The notes: generated by a model not told the origin, from the sequence alone. A stretch of 64,000 nt of DNA from Hygrocybe punicea (GCA_963556145.1 OY744473.1:4526001-4590000); one strand, 5' to 3'; counted from the first letter of the stretch, positions 41,904 through 54,439 are shown. Numbers and translations: made by a program.

Positions 41904-43575
41904 TCACCGTGGCCTCATCTGTTGAAGATACGAGTCGACGCGTTCCGACATGAATTCGCTCACACCTTCCGGGTAGATTGGCCCCTGCCGTTCCGACAAA
42001 TATTGGCGGACATCCGTCGTCAAGAGTGGACCCTTGCGTTGCAGCATCATATACACCATACACAACCAGTTGCCAACCTCCTTGAGCGTCGCCTCTGGCA
42101 CGTTCGCCATTGCCATGTCCTGCACAAACTTATCTTGATCGTTATTCCGCAGATGATTCCCACCAGCATCAAAAACCTGTTTCATCTTCTTGCAGATCGA
42201 CTTGTGCGGGAGTCGCTTGTCCGTCCAAGCGCGTTTTTGGCACTCTTTGCTGGAGTACGCAACGATGCAACAACCACTGCATCGCTGATAAACCCCCGAC
42301 GATTGGGCCGATTCCTTACATCCCGGCGCAAAGCAAAACTGTATGGTTTTAGCGTGCCTTATCATGTCCCAGGCGACGACAGCAGCGGGCCGCTTGGCGA
42401 AAATGCCGTCAATAGCGGATAAGACATTGGGGTGTACACGTGATTTTGGGACGGTCATCTGCTCAGGCATCGTTGTGTACAATACGGCTGCATACGAGGT
42501 CAAGACCTCCCGGACATGCTCCAATTCCTCGTTGTGAGTGGGTGAGAAGATGCCCGATTCCATGATTGATATAGCTTGCGACAAGAAGGCAAAGGCATCT
42601 TTGGCGTGACCAAACTGGAAATCTCGGTTGAGAAGTGGAGGAAGTGTGCGGAGACCAGAGATGAAGAATGCGAGGTACTGCAACTCTTTGGAAAAGTTTG
42701 CAGAAGCGATATCATTTAATTGTGCGTTGGCTTCAACCGACGTTACGTCTACGCAGATCTGCCGGCCGTGTTCAACTAGGTATTTGGCAGCAGACCGGGA
42801 CGAAACAATGGCCGGGTAGATGAGGGGCCCGCATACGCCCATGAACATATGCAAGAGCGAGAATACTTGTGCACTGCGCATGAAACGCGATAACGTCACG
42901 ATCGATTCCACCGTCGTCTCAGGACCTGTTTGGAAGATTGGACAAGTTTAGATACTTTGGATAAACTGTAGTTTTCGTGGTGGATTTCATACCGTATGGG
43001 ATAAGGTCCTTCGGTGTAGCTGGCCAGATGTCTGGGTGACGACCTTTAGCAATGCTGAATGGTTTCAATTTGCTGGCGGCATCCATAAGGAACCGAACGA
43101 GACCATCGATGACTACCCCAAGAATATCAACTCTGTCCCCAAACCTGCCAATCGCGCGACCGGCGTTTGCAGGTTCTGCACTGATCTTGGTGAAGACGGG
43201 CCCCATTCCACGTGCAAGAAAATGGAGCCTTCCCGCAACATCGCTAGCGGCGATGTCAGCCAGCAAGCACCTGCATGTCGACCAACCAGGTTCATCGAGT
43301 GCTGCGCTCTCGGCGGGAGTGCGTTGAACAGTCAGAAATGCGACGAGACTTGAGCAAAAAGGGTGATTCCGTTTGATCAGAGCCTCTACGTTGTTATGAT
43401 CAAGCTGGATCACCAGCATGCATCCTACCACGCACGGGCCGCACCAATGAGGTTTCAATGGGTCCTTGAGGGTATCCACGATGAATTCGACCGCTTCATC
43501 GACAGTGACCCCCAAGTCTAATGTGTGCCCAGGGTCAAATTGCTTGCGTATGGTCATCGATCGCGGGGGCTTCAT
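41904..43575 (-). CDS. MYND-type zinc finger protein (two exons)
   Basis: Exon 1 is 43575-42993 and exon 2 is 42925-41904 (intron 42926-42992, GTATGA ... AACAG); together 1605 nt, 534 residues, ending in TGA. The start ATG gives MKPPRSMTIRKQ. The MYND finger is at about residues 392-439 (CFAPGCKE ... CSGCCIVAYSSKECQKRAW ... HKSICKKM), with the expected Cys/His spacing. The N-terminal 380 residues are helical-looking without a domain I recognise; this architecture is abundant in Agaricomycetes. MYND fingers bind proline-rich peptides, so a scaffold or regulatory role is likely. It diverges from the FSH1 gene across 259 bp. Confidence 0.9.
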
Positions 43576-43834
43576 GGTAGGAGTGACAGTCGGCGTAATC
43601 TGGCAACATGAGGCACCAGCCAAGCGCCGCTGTCAAGTACGGACTTACAGCCGCTCTTAAAGTTCCCTGCCCGTATATGTCATCGACCCTGGTTGCTCAT
43701 GCACTTGGCAACATTGCCCCCAGGATTCCAGACCAACACCGCCAAATTCCGCTGACCGCTGAGCACAGCATATTATTGGCTTTTAAGCCCGTCTCTCAGC
43801 ACATGAACAGCAGAACAAGACCCACAACAAGATC
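43576..43834. promoter_or_regulatory. Shared upstream region of the MYND and FSH1 genes
   Basis: 259 bp between the divergent start codons, so probably a bidirectional promoter. The plus strand has a pyrimidine/CA-rich stretch near 43810 before the FSH1 ATG. I see no clear TATA box. Confidence 0.5.
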
Positions 43835-44863
43835 ATGAAGCTCAACCTTCTCGGTAAGACTAGTTCAAGTTCATGATCGTCCAACCATTGGCTAACCGTT
43901 ACCTACACGCAGTTATACACGGATACGTCCAATCCGCAGCCACCGTCGCCGCAAACACCGTGCTGTTACGCCAAGAGCTAGTAGACATCGCTACGCTGCA
44001 CTATGTTGACGGACCACCCGTCGCGGGCGGCTTGGGTGGGTCCAGGCCGTGGTGGATTCTTGGTAACAGGCTCGAAATCGATTCATCAACTGACAGGTGG
44101 AATCAATCTGTACGTACTTTCTCTTTCCTACGGGCGGTGTGATGTACTCATCATCCTGAGCAGGTGACATGGTGGTCCGAAGAATTATCGAGGAATCAAT
44201 ATGACGGCGTCATCGGTCTCTCACAGGGATCCGCCATGGCGGCCTTGCTCGTTTCGATGGTAAGTAACGACTGCGATTCCATCCCATTAGTGAACTGGAA
44301 CGATTTCAACCCTATACTTAGATCAACCATCCTGAACGCGTTCCTGGATTTCACCCCCAAAAATATCAACCGCTCAAGTTTGCCATCTTTTGTTCAGGTA
44401 ACGAACTAACAATCCTACCTCACCCCACCCACCCACCTCCTTTGATGTCAATGAGGAAACAATCCATTGAACGAGCTTGTTTGGTTTGTACCGCTTAGGT
44501 TTCGTATCCCATAATTGTCCTCACAAGGAGATATACGGCATCCCCGATCACCTCCCTACTTTACACAGTAACTATTTCGTTTTTCTTTTGTTTGCGCTCA
44601 TTTCTCATTAACCAACCCCTCTCTCTAGCTGTGGACGACAACGATTTTATCGTCCCCGCTACACGAACAATCGAGTTGCAAAAAATGTGCAAGAAGTCCT
44701 TACTGGTCCGACACGGCGAAGGTATGTAGTTTTTCTTTGTTTTGGCATCGAGTACTCCGACAATACGATTCACTCGATTTTGTATGCAGGTCACGCCATA
44801 CCAGTCCAAGCGACCTGGCCGAAGTTCTTTAGAGACTTCATCCTGGATGCCATCAGCAACTAA
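43835..44863 (+). CDS. FSH1-family serine hydrolase (complete, seven exons)
   Basis: Exons 43835-43853, 43913-44109, 44164-44259, 44322-44397, 44499-44567, 44629-44721 and 44790-44863 give exactly 624 nt, 207 residues, stop TAA. An alpha/beta hydrolase fold is indicated by the start MKLNLLVIHGYVQSA, the nucleophile elbow GLSQG with Ser92, an acidic residue in TVDDNDFIVP (about 154-158) and a catalytic His in HGEGH (185). This matches the FSH1/serine hydrolase family, small fungal esterases whose substrate is usually unknown. First exon only 19 nt; all introns are 50-101 bp with GT-AG ends. A MITE lies 115 bp downstream. Confidence 0.95.
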
Positions 44864-44977
44864 CGGATGGGGATGTGGAGATCCATAACGTGGGCTAATT
44901 ACGGGAGACAGCAAAGGACTATTCGTTGGTTGGAAATAATGTTGGATGAGCAACTTTAATTTGATGTGTAACCCTTA

Positions 44978-45539
44978 CAGCGTTTTCGGAAATCCTTGTC
45001 GCGCGTGAAAAAAAAAATTAAAATAAATAATCCGGGTGGCTGAAGGTACAGAGTCGGGCAATTGCCGTAGTAGGGTAGCACATCATGTGACTTTGAATTA
45101 TTTTGCTTGAAAAGACTACTGATATGTACATTGTAAATTCAATGGGACATATATAAGACATTTGACATGTAGTAAAATTAGAATGACATCCATTGAATGT
45201 TTCTGTCAACTAAAATTATTATTTTTAGCTTTTATTCAGGTGATGTGATGTTACAGCAGAAAACCACACCTCCTCCTTGAATAAAGAACTAATAATAATA
45301 ATTTGAGTTGACAGAAACATTCAATGGATGTCATTCTAATTTTACTACATGTCAAATGTCTTATATATGTCCCATTGAATTTACAATGTACATATCAGTA
45401 GTCTTTTCAAGCAAAATAATTCAAAGTCACATGATGTGCTACCCTACTATGGCAATTGCCCGACTCTGTACCTTCAGCCACCCAGATTATTTATTTTAAT
45501 TTTTTTTTTCACGCGCGACAAGGATTTCCGAAAATGCTG
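44978..45539. mobile_element. 562-bp foldback MITE, TA-flanked, between two convergent genes
   Basis: Arms 44978-45239 and 45277-45539 pair gap-free (positions sum to 90517) with only a few mismatches and a spacer of about 38 bp. The ends are CAGCRTTTTCGGAAATCC with TA on both sides (44976-44977 and 45540-45541), a Tc1/mariner-like signature. It separates the 3' ends of FSH1 and RAM1 and would place a long hairpin in any readthrough transcript of either. Confidence 0.9.
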
Positions 45540-45684
45540 TAAACATATATGTAAAGTGATATCAGCACCCTGCATTTCATATTTCTCTAGCTGTCATTGA
45601 TCACTCCCTGCCAACTGACAACGGGCATGAACGCGTTACCTCCCCAGTATAGTAGACAAGGGATAGCTACCGTAATCACTGAAG

Positions 45685-47534
45685 TTATTTTACTACGCTT
45701 CGCAGCGTATTACAAACATCACGATGATACCTTTTCAGCAGATTTTGTCCATAAAAATGAGCCATGATAGCCTCGCTGTGTGTAATCATGAGGTTGAAAA
45801 GTGGATGGGTTGCATTCTACACAGCCATTTTGATCAGTCCTTTCATGTGTTTACCTCCAAGCAGTTAATTGACTCACGATGTGGTTACCAAGGCTGCCTA
45901 CATATTTGGACACCCCTTCTTCCTCTATCCAACTGAGTGCATCTATGAAAGCTGATTTGCGAAGTTCTTCGAAATTTGTGTCTGCTTCGATCCTTGTGAA
46001 CGATCATGACGAGAAAATGGATGCGGTGGATTCTGACCTGCAGACTCCCAAGAACACGACAACTCCGCTTGTCGAGCTGGGGAGAAAAATACGTCGTGTT
46101 GTGCCGAAGAGAGGCCTGAAAGTGAATATAAGGTATGGTATGTGTCAGGATCCCTATAAGATTTTTGTCATAAGGACTGATGATCGTCGTGAAACTATGA
46201 AATAACGACGTGCTCTGGAGGTTTGTCTCTCATTCCGCCATCAGGATGTTGGCCTGCGTAAAGGATGTATTCTTGAAGTGCTTTGCGGTTGAGAAGGGAA
46301 TCTGTCGCAAATGTAAGCATGTCGATATTAAAAATATGTGAGGAAAAAATTGTGACCATTGACGTCATCCCATGTCTCTTCATCCACGTTAGCCATGATA
46401 GGCTCTGTCTCCGGTTCCTGAGTCCTCTCGACTCCTAAGGCTTCGAGAAGCACGAAGCACCCGCCAACCCACCAAGAATAGCATCCATCAATGAGTTTAT
46501 TGGTCCGACCTTTAAATCCACCTAGCTCAATCTCTGCACCCTGCATGTGTGATAACCACCGGACCAGTGTCTTGATGTTGATGTCGGGTTTAGGATTCAT
46601 GTCGGATGACGAAGAGAGTGCGAATGGTCGCAGCATGACCCACGAGGCCAGATGACAAAAAGTATAAGCACCATGGGCCTCGCCAAGAGGAGGACGAGGT
46701 GAAGGCAGGAGAGCGGATGGGCCAGACAATGGAATAGAAAAGTAAGGCTGAGAAGCCGATGAAAACCCGCCCTCGTATGTCTGACATGAAGCGATGAAAG
46801 CAGCAGTTCCGTCCACAAGTTCGGGTGTTAGTAGGTTTAAAAGGTGCGCAGTCACGAGGACGCAATAAATCCCACTGCATAAAAATATATTTAGAGTCTT
46901 TCGAAAGCGCAGGACGTAGATGGATAAACCAAATGTCAGCTTCTGCGTGGTGACACGAAGAACTGGTACAGCTTCTTTCTATTCTAGCAAACGTGCACGT
47001 CAGCAGTCCTACCTAAACGTCATGACCCGGCAAATTCACCTATCTATTTGATCCCATCCACCTCCAGGACCAGGTCGTCCAACGTTGGCAAGAGAACAAA
47101 CTGCAGCATAAGTAGACAGCAAGTGTGGTGATTGTCCAGGGCCACCACCAAACCCTCCATTAGGATGTTGCCATGTCATTATCGTATCAATTGCTCTTAG
47201 CCCAGGATATGTACCTATCTTTAAGCCTGAAGGTGGGAAAGATCACGGCTCCTCACCTCTGTTTGTTTCCTGGATCCAAGCCCACTTGCAGTACACTAAA
47301 GCTCTGAATGGTCCAGAACATAAGCCATGGCTGACTAGCATCTAGGCTAATGTATCTCAATGGGAAGCCCTGTATCAGATCTGCGATAAACCGGATGTGC
47401 TGGTTCCATTGTAATGGAGGCGGGATTGGGGATCCATCTGGTATATGTTTGAGCAGAGTATCCTCGGTTGCCACTTGAATATCGGAAGTTTCGGTTCTGT
47501 AACAGTCAGTGGGTGAATGTCGATGGATGACCAT
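45685..47534 (-). CDS. RAM1: Protein farnesyltransferase beta subunit (Ram1), with a lesion in exon 3
   Basis: The enzyme attaches farnesyl to CaaX proteins (Ras, a-factor-type pheromones) as a heterodimer. Clear exons: 47534-47257 (SQPWLMFWTIQSFSVL), 47195-47040 (HPNGGFGGGPGQSPHLLSTY), about 46880-46370 (CQTYEGGF, GEAHGAYTFCHLASW, GFKGRTNKLIDGCYSWW) and a DSLLNRKALQEYILYAGQHP exon at about 46320-46210. Later parts are DTYHTLYSLSGLSSAQHD (46170-46090), DALSWIEEEGVSKYVG (about 45935) and NATHPLFNLMITHSEA (about 45815), stop 45687. Zinc ligands Asp and Cys in IDGCYSW and His in DTYHTLY are present. Between KKLYQFF (46978) and HHAEADI (about 46935) roughly ten usual residues are missing and the frame changes, so the gene may be a pseudogene or carry an assembly error. 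Some splice sites are approximate. Confidence 0.8.
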
Positions 47535-48299
47535 TGTGGGCGTAGAATAATTCAGAGACCAGACATTACCTTGCTGGCAAGGGAAACCTACAACAAAAGC
47601 TATGTTTCAATTCTTCCGATCACAACGAAGATTTGGTGTTGACACTCGGTCCGGAACCGTCAGCCATGGAGCTGAGCCGAGCCGTTGCGGCAGATGAGAA
47701 TTTTTGGCAGTCATACTATAGCTGGACACCGGCCATGATATAACTGAGTTTGAAAATATAACTAAGGACAAACAAAAGTAACACAACCAAACATTCAAAT
47801 GTATCTGCACTAGTGAGCCTCTAGTGACTGTGTTTTCTGATAAATAAATATTGAAAATTTTATGATATACTCCTGGTATGCTATTCTACAATTAATCTGC
47901 AAGATGTAAGTGATATAAGCAGTATTAGATGCAAAATAAAGTGAAAATGACCAAATTCAGCAAAATCATGAAGTTTTTACTTTCTTTTAGGTCAAATATA
48001 ATTTCTATTGCTTGGGTCTTGCAGAGACTATTGTACAATAGCTGTTTGGGAATACATTGTAATTTTTCTGGGATTGAGTTGTTAAAAAATGCCTTCAGAA
48101 TTCAAGCTTTACAATGAAAAACACTCATACTTTAGGTGTGAAGGCACCATCTCCAACAGCAGTTGAGGTGGTCAGTCCTCATCATACTTGTTGTCCAGGG
48201 CTGGACCATAATGGTAGTTGCAGGGGGAAAGTTGGAAGGTGAGAGTTCTGGGAGTGTACCTGGAGCCAATATGTAAGTGCCCCTCTAGTGTTTCCAATG
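47535..48299. other. Intergenic, AT-rich, upstream of RAM1
   Basis: Contains the RAM1 promoter side; nothing else recognised. Confidence 0.4.
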
Positions 48300-48612
48300 T
48301 TTTTCAAGAAATGGCTATATCATTCCCAATAAAATGGCTAAAATTACAAGAATATTTGAGCATGTAGAAGACATGAAAAGCTAAAGGGTCCTCTGCCAAC
48401 ATTAGTCGATTAGATCAGTCTTTGCTCACACATTTGGCATCAGCTTTAAATTGTAGCTGATTCAAAGCTGGTTAAATAAGTGAGCAAAGGCTCATCCAAT
48501 TGACTAATATTGGCAGAGGACCCTATGGATTTTCATGTCTTCTACTTGCTCAAATATTCTTGTAATTTCAGCCATTTCATTAGGTATGATACAGCCATTT
48601 CTTGAAAAACAT
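48300..48612. mobile_element. Foldback MITE, about 310 bp
   Basis: TTTTTCAAGAAATGGCTAT at the left pairs imperfectly with ATACAGCCATTTCTTGAAAA at the right. Further inward GGGTCCTCTGCCAACATTAGTC pairs with its inverted form near 48500. A related half copy (CTTCTGCCAACATTAGTC) is at 49192-49210. Confidence 0.75.
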
Positions 48613-49762
48613 ATATCAACATCCTGGCCTCACTCTCCCTTGCCCTTGGTGAAGGTGAAGGTGACAGTGAGGCTAAAGCAGTGTATTAGACTGAAGACAG
48701 TGAGCTACACAGGGAGTGTAGACTGTGTTGTAGACTGGAGGAGAATCACTATGATGCATAGTATATGAGAAAGTATAAGGCTTGTTCTATTGAAATAGAT
48801 GAACTACAAAAGGGAAATATAATTATAAAAGAAACAATAAATACTCAGGAAGTGAAATGGATCAAAGACAACAGATATGGAATACTCAGGCATGGCACTT
48901 ACATAATTTCAACACAGTCACATTAGTGGTGGCAAAGGCTATTTGTAATCTTAGTTGAAAACACTGTTAAGATGATGGTGAGAGGAGTGGGTGCAGCCAT
49001 AGTGTGTTTTACTTAAGTAGGAGAGACTGTAGGGGGGTGGCAGAAACTGTATAGGGAAGGGAACTAGGGAGGGGAGCTTTGGAACTTAGCATATGCTGTT
49101 ACTTTGTGAAAATTGATTATATTCTTCTCAATAAATTTGATAAAATCACCAAATTATTTGAGTGTGTCAACCATGCAAAATAACATGAGGTCTTCTGCCA
49201 ACATTAGTCATTCAAATGAGTCATTGTTCAAATATTTTAAATATTTCATTTTAGGTATTTAATTTAATTTAATTTAATTAATTTCTTGAGCCAGATGTAC
49301 ATCTATAATATAAAAGCCGAATTTTTTGCCATCAAATAATATTGAGATATCCACTCAAATATTGAAATTATTTTTGTTGTTATCATAAGTCTGAAAATGT
49401 TGTACAAAGTACACTGGACTTTGTTCTAAATACCTGTCGGATGTTATTAGGTTGATAATACTGATATTCTTGTAATATTTTCTGGATATCATCTGAAATA
49501 TACCTTGAATGATAATGGGACAGTAGTATCATGATCTGAAAGATATTCACTGAGTATTATGTATTGTCCAAATCGGGACATATTATTTAATTAAAAGCCT
49601 GTGTGTTCATTCACTCATCGCACAGGATATATAGCATGCTACGTGTCTATTGCAGCATTCAACACCAATACGCACACTACTTGGAGTCCTAAGATCTATT
49701 AGCCAGGATCAAGGCCTCCAGAACAACTGGCAAGGCCTTTTGAGTCAACCTCTGCCATTGAC
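48613..49762. other. AT-rich noncoding with decayed MITE pieces
   Basis: A half copy of the 48300 MITE lies at 49100-49260. At 49318-49420 there is a fragment matching one arm of the MITE at 53609 (TTTTTGCCATCAAAnAATATTG and a following segment). No gene supported. Confidence 0.5.
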
Positions 49763-51030
49763 ATGGCTAGAGAATACGGTCGTGGACAGGCTCGAGGTAC
49801 TAGTCAGACAGAAGGTGTTCTGCATCGTATTACCAGAAGTATTAGCCATCAGAATAGCCAAGATGACAAGTGGAAACACAATTGTGAGTTGAAGCAGGTC
49901 GAGCCACCAAAGCAGAAGGTACCACCAAGCAATGCCAACACAAACTTGAGTGCTAAGAAAAAAGCTCACGCATTCATTGATCCATTCCATTCAAGTTCCA
50001 AACAATGTGAACCAACCTTACAATTAGTTCTGGAGCCTACTTTCACTGTCGCCAAATCCATAGCTGGCACAGCTGGCAATCAGCCACTCATGCAACCCCC
50101 AACAGATTCTGAGTCTCTGCCATTCACATCCAGTTCCTCCAGCTTGCTGTTTTCCACCCAAATCAATCTGCCTATAGAACCTGTCATCGATCCAGCTCTT
50201 GAAGAACCACATGGAACTCACAGCATAATTCCTTCATGCAACCTTGGCATCCAGCAGGTCCAACGCCATCTGCCCTTTCTGCCCTTTCCACGCATCAATC
50301 TGACTGCACAGTTACAGAATATTGGCCACACTCCTAGCAAACAAAGTGATATTGTACCTGTGCCCTCATGTCAGATCAATGAGGGGTGTTCTCCAGCTGT
50401 ACCATCTCCTTTTGTTCCCTTGTGCCAGGCCTTGTCTACTGCGCCAAGTCTTGCCTCTCGATCTAAAGAACTGCTTTCAAATAATCAGCATGGATTGTCA
50501 AGTTGTGCATCATCACCTGGGATATGGCCATTTGCCCTGAATTCTGAACTGTCTCATAACCAATCTCCATTTGGGGCCTCATCCTGTGGATCATCCACCC
50601 AGCAATTCTCACGAGCATCTAGATTGTCAACAACATCAGACTTCCCAGGTGAGGAAGAGTGGACACCGAAGAAGTTACCACAAGGTGTTGGATTTCACCC
50701 CCTTGGACCTCCAAGTCGTGAATCGTCAGTTGCACCCTCAGCTTTTGGTGATGATGAACATATTGTGAAGAAATGGCCCCTGGTTCTCGCAAAGCCTCCA
50801 GTTTCAAATGATATTGCCAGCTTGTCAGCCAAGGTTGCGATACCCAAGAGCATTACTGATAAAATGCTAGCTTTTGAAGCAGAGTTGGAAAGCTTACATG
50901 TTGATGTGAAAGAGACAAAGGTGGCCTTGGTTGTCATGGGGAAACACTGTGATGAATTGACTTCCAAGAACCAGAAGCTTCAAAAAGAGCATGAGTATCG
51001 AATAAGTGATACACACCTTAGAGCATATCT
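49763..51030 (+). CDS. Unknown protein segment, Ser/Pro-rich with C-terminal coiled coil, running into element B
   Basis: An open frame of about 420 codons with coding-like composition. It has a basic N-terminus, a long Ser/Pro-rich disordered middle, and a heptad-rich C-terminal part (KMLAFEAELESLHVDVKETK, then ELTSKNQKLQKEHEYRISDT). The final residues up to 51076 lie in element B sequence, so the natural C-terminus is lost. The first exon and true start are uncertain; ATG 49763 was taken as the first in frame. The plus-strand coding-like segment at 60.8-61.3 kb may be the rest of the same gene. Family not recognised. Confidence 0.45.
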
Positions 51031-51166
51031 TTTCCACAAGACATGGCTCAGCCGAGATGGACAATTCCCACTCTGAGTGGGCCAGCCAATCTCAGCCGAC
51101 CAATATCTTTCTCCAGGGGAGATGGCTTGGCCGAGGGGTCTATATTCTGAGGGACATGAGTTGGCC

Positions 51167-52640
51167 GAAGCAGGGGGATATATTGGCCAACCAGTCTGGG
51201 TATTTCGGCTGGCCATGGGAGGTGGATTGGCTGACGGGTCTGGGTATTTCGGCTGGCCATGGAACATGGATTGGCCAACCAGTCTCGGTATTTCGGTTGG
51301 CCATGGAATGTGGATTGGCCAATGGGTCTGGGTATTTCGGCTGGCCATGGGAGGTGGATTGGCCGACGGGTCTGGGTATTTCGGCTGGCCATGGAGCATG
51401 GATGGGCCGACTGCACTGGGTATATCAGCTGGCCATGGAACATGGATTGGCCGACCGGTCTGGGTATTTTGGTTGGCCATGGAACATGGGTTGGCCGATG
51501 GGTCTGGGTATTTCGGCTGGCCATGGGAGGTGGATTGGCCGACGGGTCTGGGTATTTCGGCTGGCCATGGAGCATGGATGGGCCGACTGCACTGGGTATG
51601 TCAGCTGGCCATGGAACATGGATTGGCCGACCGCACTGGGTATTTCAGCCGGCCATGGGAGATGGATTGGCCGACCGGTCTGGGTATTTTGGTTGGCCAT
51701 GGAACATGGATTGGCCGACTGCCCTGGGTATTTCGGGTGGCCATGGAATGTGGATTGGCCGACCGGTCTGGGTATTTCGGTTTGCCATGGAACATGGATT
51801 GGCCGATGGGTCTGGGTATTTCGGCTGGCCATGGGAGGTGGATTGGCCGACGGGTCTGGGTATTTCGGCTGGCCATGGAGCATGGATGGGCCGACTGCAC
51901 TGGGTATGTCAGCTGGCCATGGGAGATGGATTGGCCAACCGGTCTGGGTATTTTGGTTGGCCATGGAACATGGATTGGCCGACTGCCCTGGGTATTTCGG
52001 GTGGCCATGGAATGTGGATTGGCCGACCGGTCTGGGTATTTCGGTTGGCCACGGAACATGGATTGGCCGATGGGTCTGGGTATTTCGGCTGGCCATGGGA
52101 GGTGGATTGGCCGACGGGTCTGGGTATTTCGGCTGGCCATGGAGCATGGATGGGCCGACTGCACTGGGTATGTCAGCTGGCCATGGAACATGGATTGGCC
52201 GACCGCACTGGGTATTTCACCTGGCCATGGGAGATGGATTGGCCGACCGGTCTGGGTATTTTGGTTGGCCATGGAACATGGATTGGCCAACTGCACTGGG
52301 TATGTCAGCTGGCCATGCACCATGGGTTGGCTGACTAGTCTGGGCATTTCCGCTGGCCATGGAACATGGATTCGTCGATCACACTGGGTATTTCCACTGG
52401 CCATGGAACATGGATTGGCCAACCAGTCTGGGTATTTTGGCTGGCCATGAAAGGTAGATTGAACAATGGAACTGGGTATTTTGGCTGGCCATGGAAAATG
52501 AATTGGCCGACCGCAATAGGTATTTTCGCTGGCCATGGGAGGTGGATTCGCCGATCTGTATTGGTATATTGGCTGGCTATGGTGCATGAGTTGGCCAAAT
52601 CTCTGGGTATATTAGCTGGCTATAGAACTTTAGTTAGCTG
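51167..52640 (+). repeat. 44-bp minisatellite, about 32 units (left arm of B)
   Basis: GGCCATGG recurs at 51211, 51255, 51299, 51343 and onward every 44 bp. The unit contains TGGATTGGCC and TCTGGGTATTTCGG around the CCATGG core. 44 is 2 modulo 3 and no phase of the unit contains a stop on either strand, so long open frames appear in all six frames. They are not genes. Units decay after 52330. Confidence 0.95.
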
Positions 52641-53608
52641 AAGCGGGTGGGTACGCAGGCTGGCCCTAGGAAGGACATGGGCTAATGTTAGGGATATTCC
52701 AGTTGTACATGGAACACAAATTGACAACAGTTTGTGGTATATTGGGCTCGCCATAGGACATAGTCATCATAGGTTGGCCAATCCTCATTAGTATATTGGC
52801 CGATCACACATGGGTCACTTGCTCCTTTGAGTCTTTTGGCTGCTCATGCAACATGGGTTGGCCAATGTTATGGATACATCAGCTGCCCATGGGGTTAGCC
52901 TACACTAGGAATACATTGGCTGGTCATGGGACATGATTTAGCTGATCCTATCAAGTCTTTTGTTGGCTGTGGGCCATGGAGTGGCTGGCCTGAGATATAT
53001 TGGCCAGCCATGATATGGTTGGCTGACAATCTGACTTAAGGTTTGGTTGAGGCCGATAACATTCAATACATTCATTCTAAGCCAGTCACAGCTTAACACT
53101 ACAACAAGTACTGCTACTGTGAATTCACAAACACATCTGAAAGGACCAAAAGCAAGACCCCAAAGCCATTCAGTCTTGATCTCAAAGGAGGCTCTCCTCC
53201 TTCTTGATCAAGACTGACTGACAAAGAAAACACTACCAAAATCTTTGCAAACACATAACCAAAAATATGTTGACATAAACACTCATATCAACCACACTAA
53301 GAACATTACCTGGTCTCAATGTCACTAATGGGAGGCTTACAAATAATGATGAGGTTTACCTGGTCAAATTTCAATGATGCCACCAGGCCCACTACCAGTA
53401 GCTTGCCTGGCAAGGGAATCAGGGGGGTTCTCCTGCTCTTTCATTCTTGGAGGCCTGTACAGTGGCAAGCAGTACTTTCTGGGGGCCAGACACCAACAGT
53501 CGGCACGCAAAGATGCCACAATATTCATTCAAGTTGAATAGCTCAGTTCAAAAAAAGACACTGTCAGTAATGGGATAATACACATTAATCTCTCATCTGC
53601 ATGCAAAC
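52641..53608. other. Inner left arm of element B, noncoding
   Basis: Degenerate TTGGCTGG/GGCCATGG copies to 53040, then unique-looking sequence that pairs with about 58830-59390. No gene seen. Confidence 0.6.
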
Positions 53609-53981
53609 ACAGGAGACAGATGAGGATTTTTTGCCATCAAAGAATATTGCGATCTCCACTCAAATATTGAAATTATTTTTGTTGTTATTATAAGTCTGAA
53701 AAATATTGTAAAAAGTAAGGTTAGTATTCACACCAAAGATAGTGCAGCAAAATTTTAGATTATTTACTCTCCAGATGTTCGGGCACAAAGCCACATGCTT
53801 GAATGTCTGGAGACCAAATAGTTTAAAATTTTGCCTGCACTGTCTTCAGTGTGAATACCACTTTTAGATAACCTTATTGTTTACAACCTTTTCAGACTTA
53901 TGATAACAACACAAATAATTTCAATATTTAAGTAGATATCGCAATATTCTTTGATGGCAAAAATCCTCATCTGTCTCCTGT
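53609..53981. mobile_element. 373-bp foldback MITE present only in the left arm of B
   Basis: Begins ACAGGAGACAGATGAGG and ends with its inverse CCTCATCTGTCTCCTGT. Arms of roughly 150-170 bp surround a central part that is itself imperfectly inverted. The matching place in the right arm (about 58825) has no such insertion. Confidence 0.85.
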
Positions 53982-54439
53982 GAAACATAACAACGAACAT
54001 ATCACAATAATAAAGTAGTCGGTGAAGTGATGAATATGAGGGAGGAAATCACATACCAGTTAAGACAATAACACTCCAGAATCTCTGGTTATTGCCTGGT
54101 ACAATAACCAAGGATCCTATAGTGTCACCAAAGGTGGTAGTAGTAGTTGTGAGGTAAGAAGAAAATAACCATGTTTGATGGTCTTGTACTTATTTGTTCA
54201 TGTGACTTAACGTGTTTGTTGATCACATGTCACAAAGTGTGATGTCACGTTGGGTCGTCCAAATGTTACATCACACTTGTGACATGTCGCGTCTCATCAA
54301 TCATGTGACCTGTCACGTTGCATTAATCATGTGACACATGAGTGGTAATAATCATCATATTCCGAGGGCAGGAATCCTGCCCTCGTCTCACTATGTATAA
54401 TAGGTACAAAATACAATAATAATGATATAACGAGGGCAG

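Noticed and set aside
51006..52450. Long W/G-rich ORFs (359-457 codons) in several frames as a secreted repeat protein
   Set aside because: The 44-bp unit is open in all six frames and cycles phase, so open length carries no coding evidence; no start context, introns or domain.
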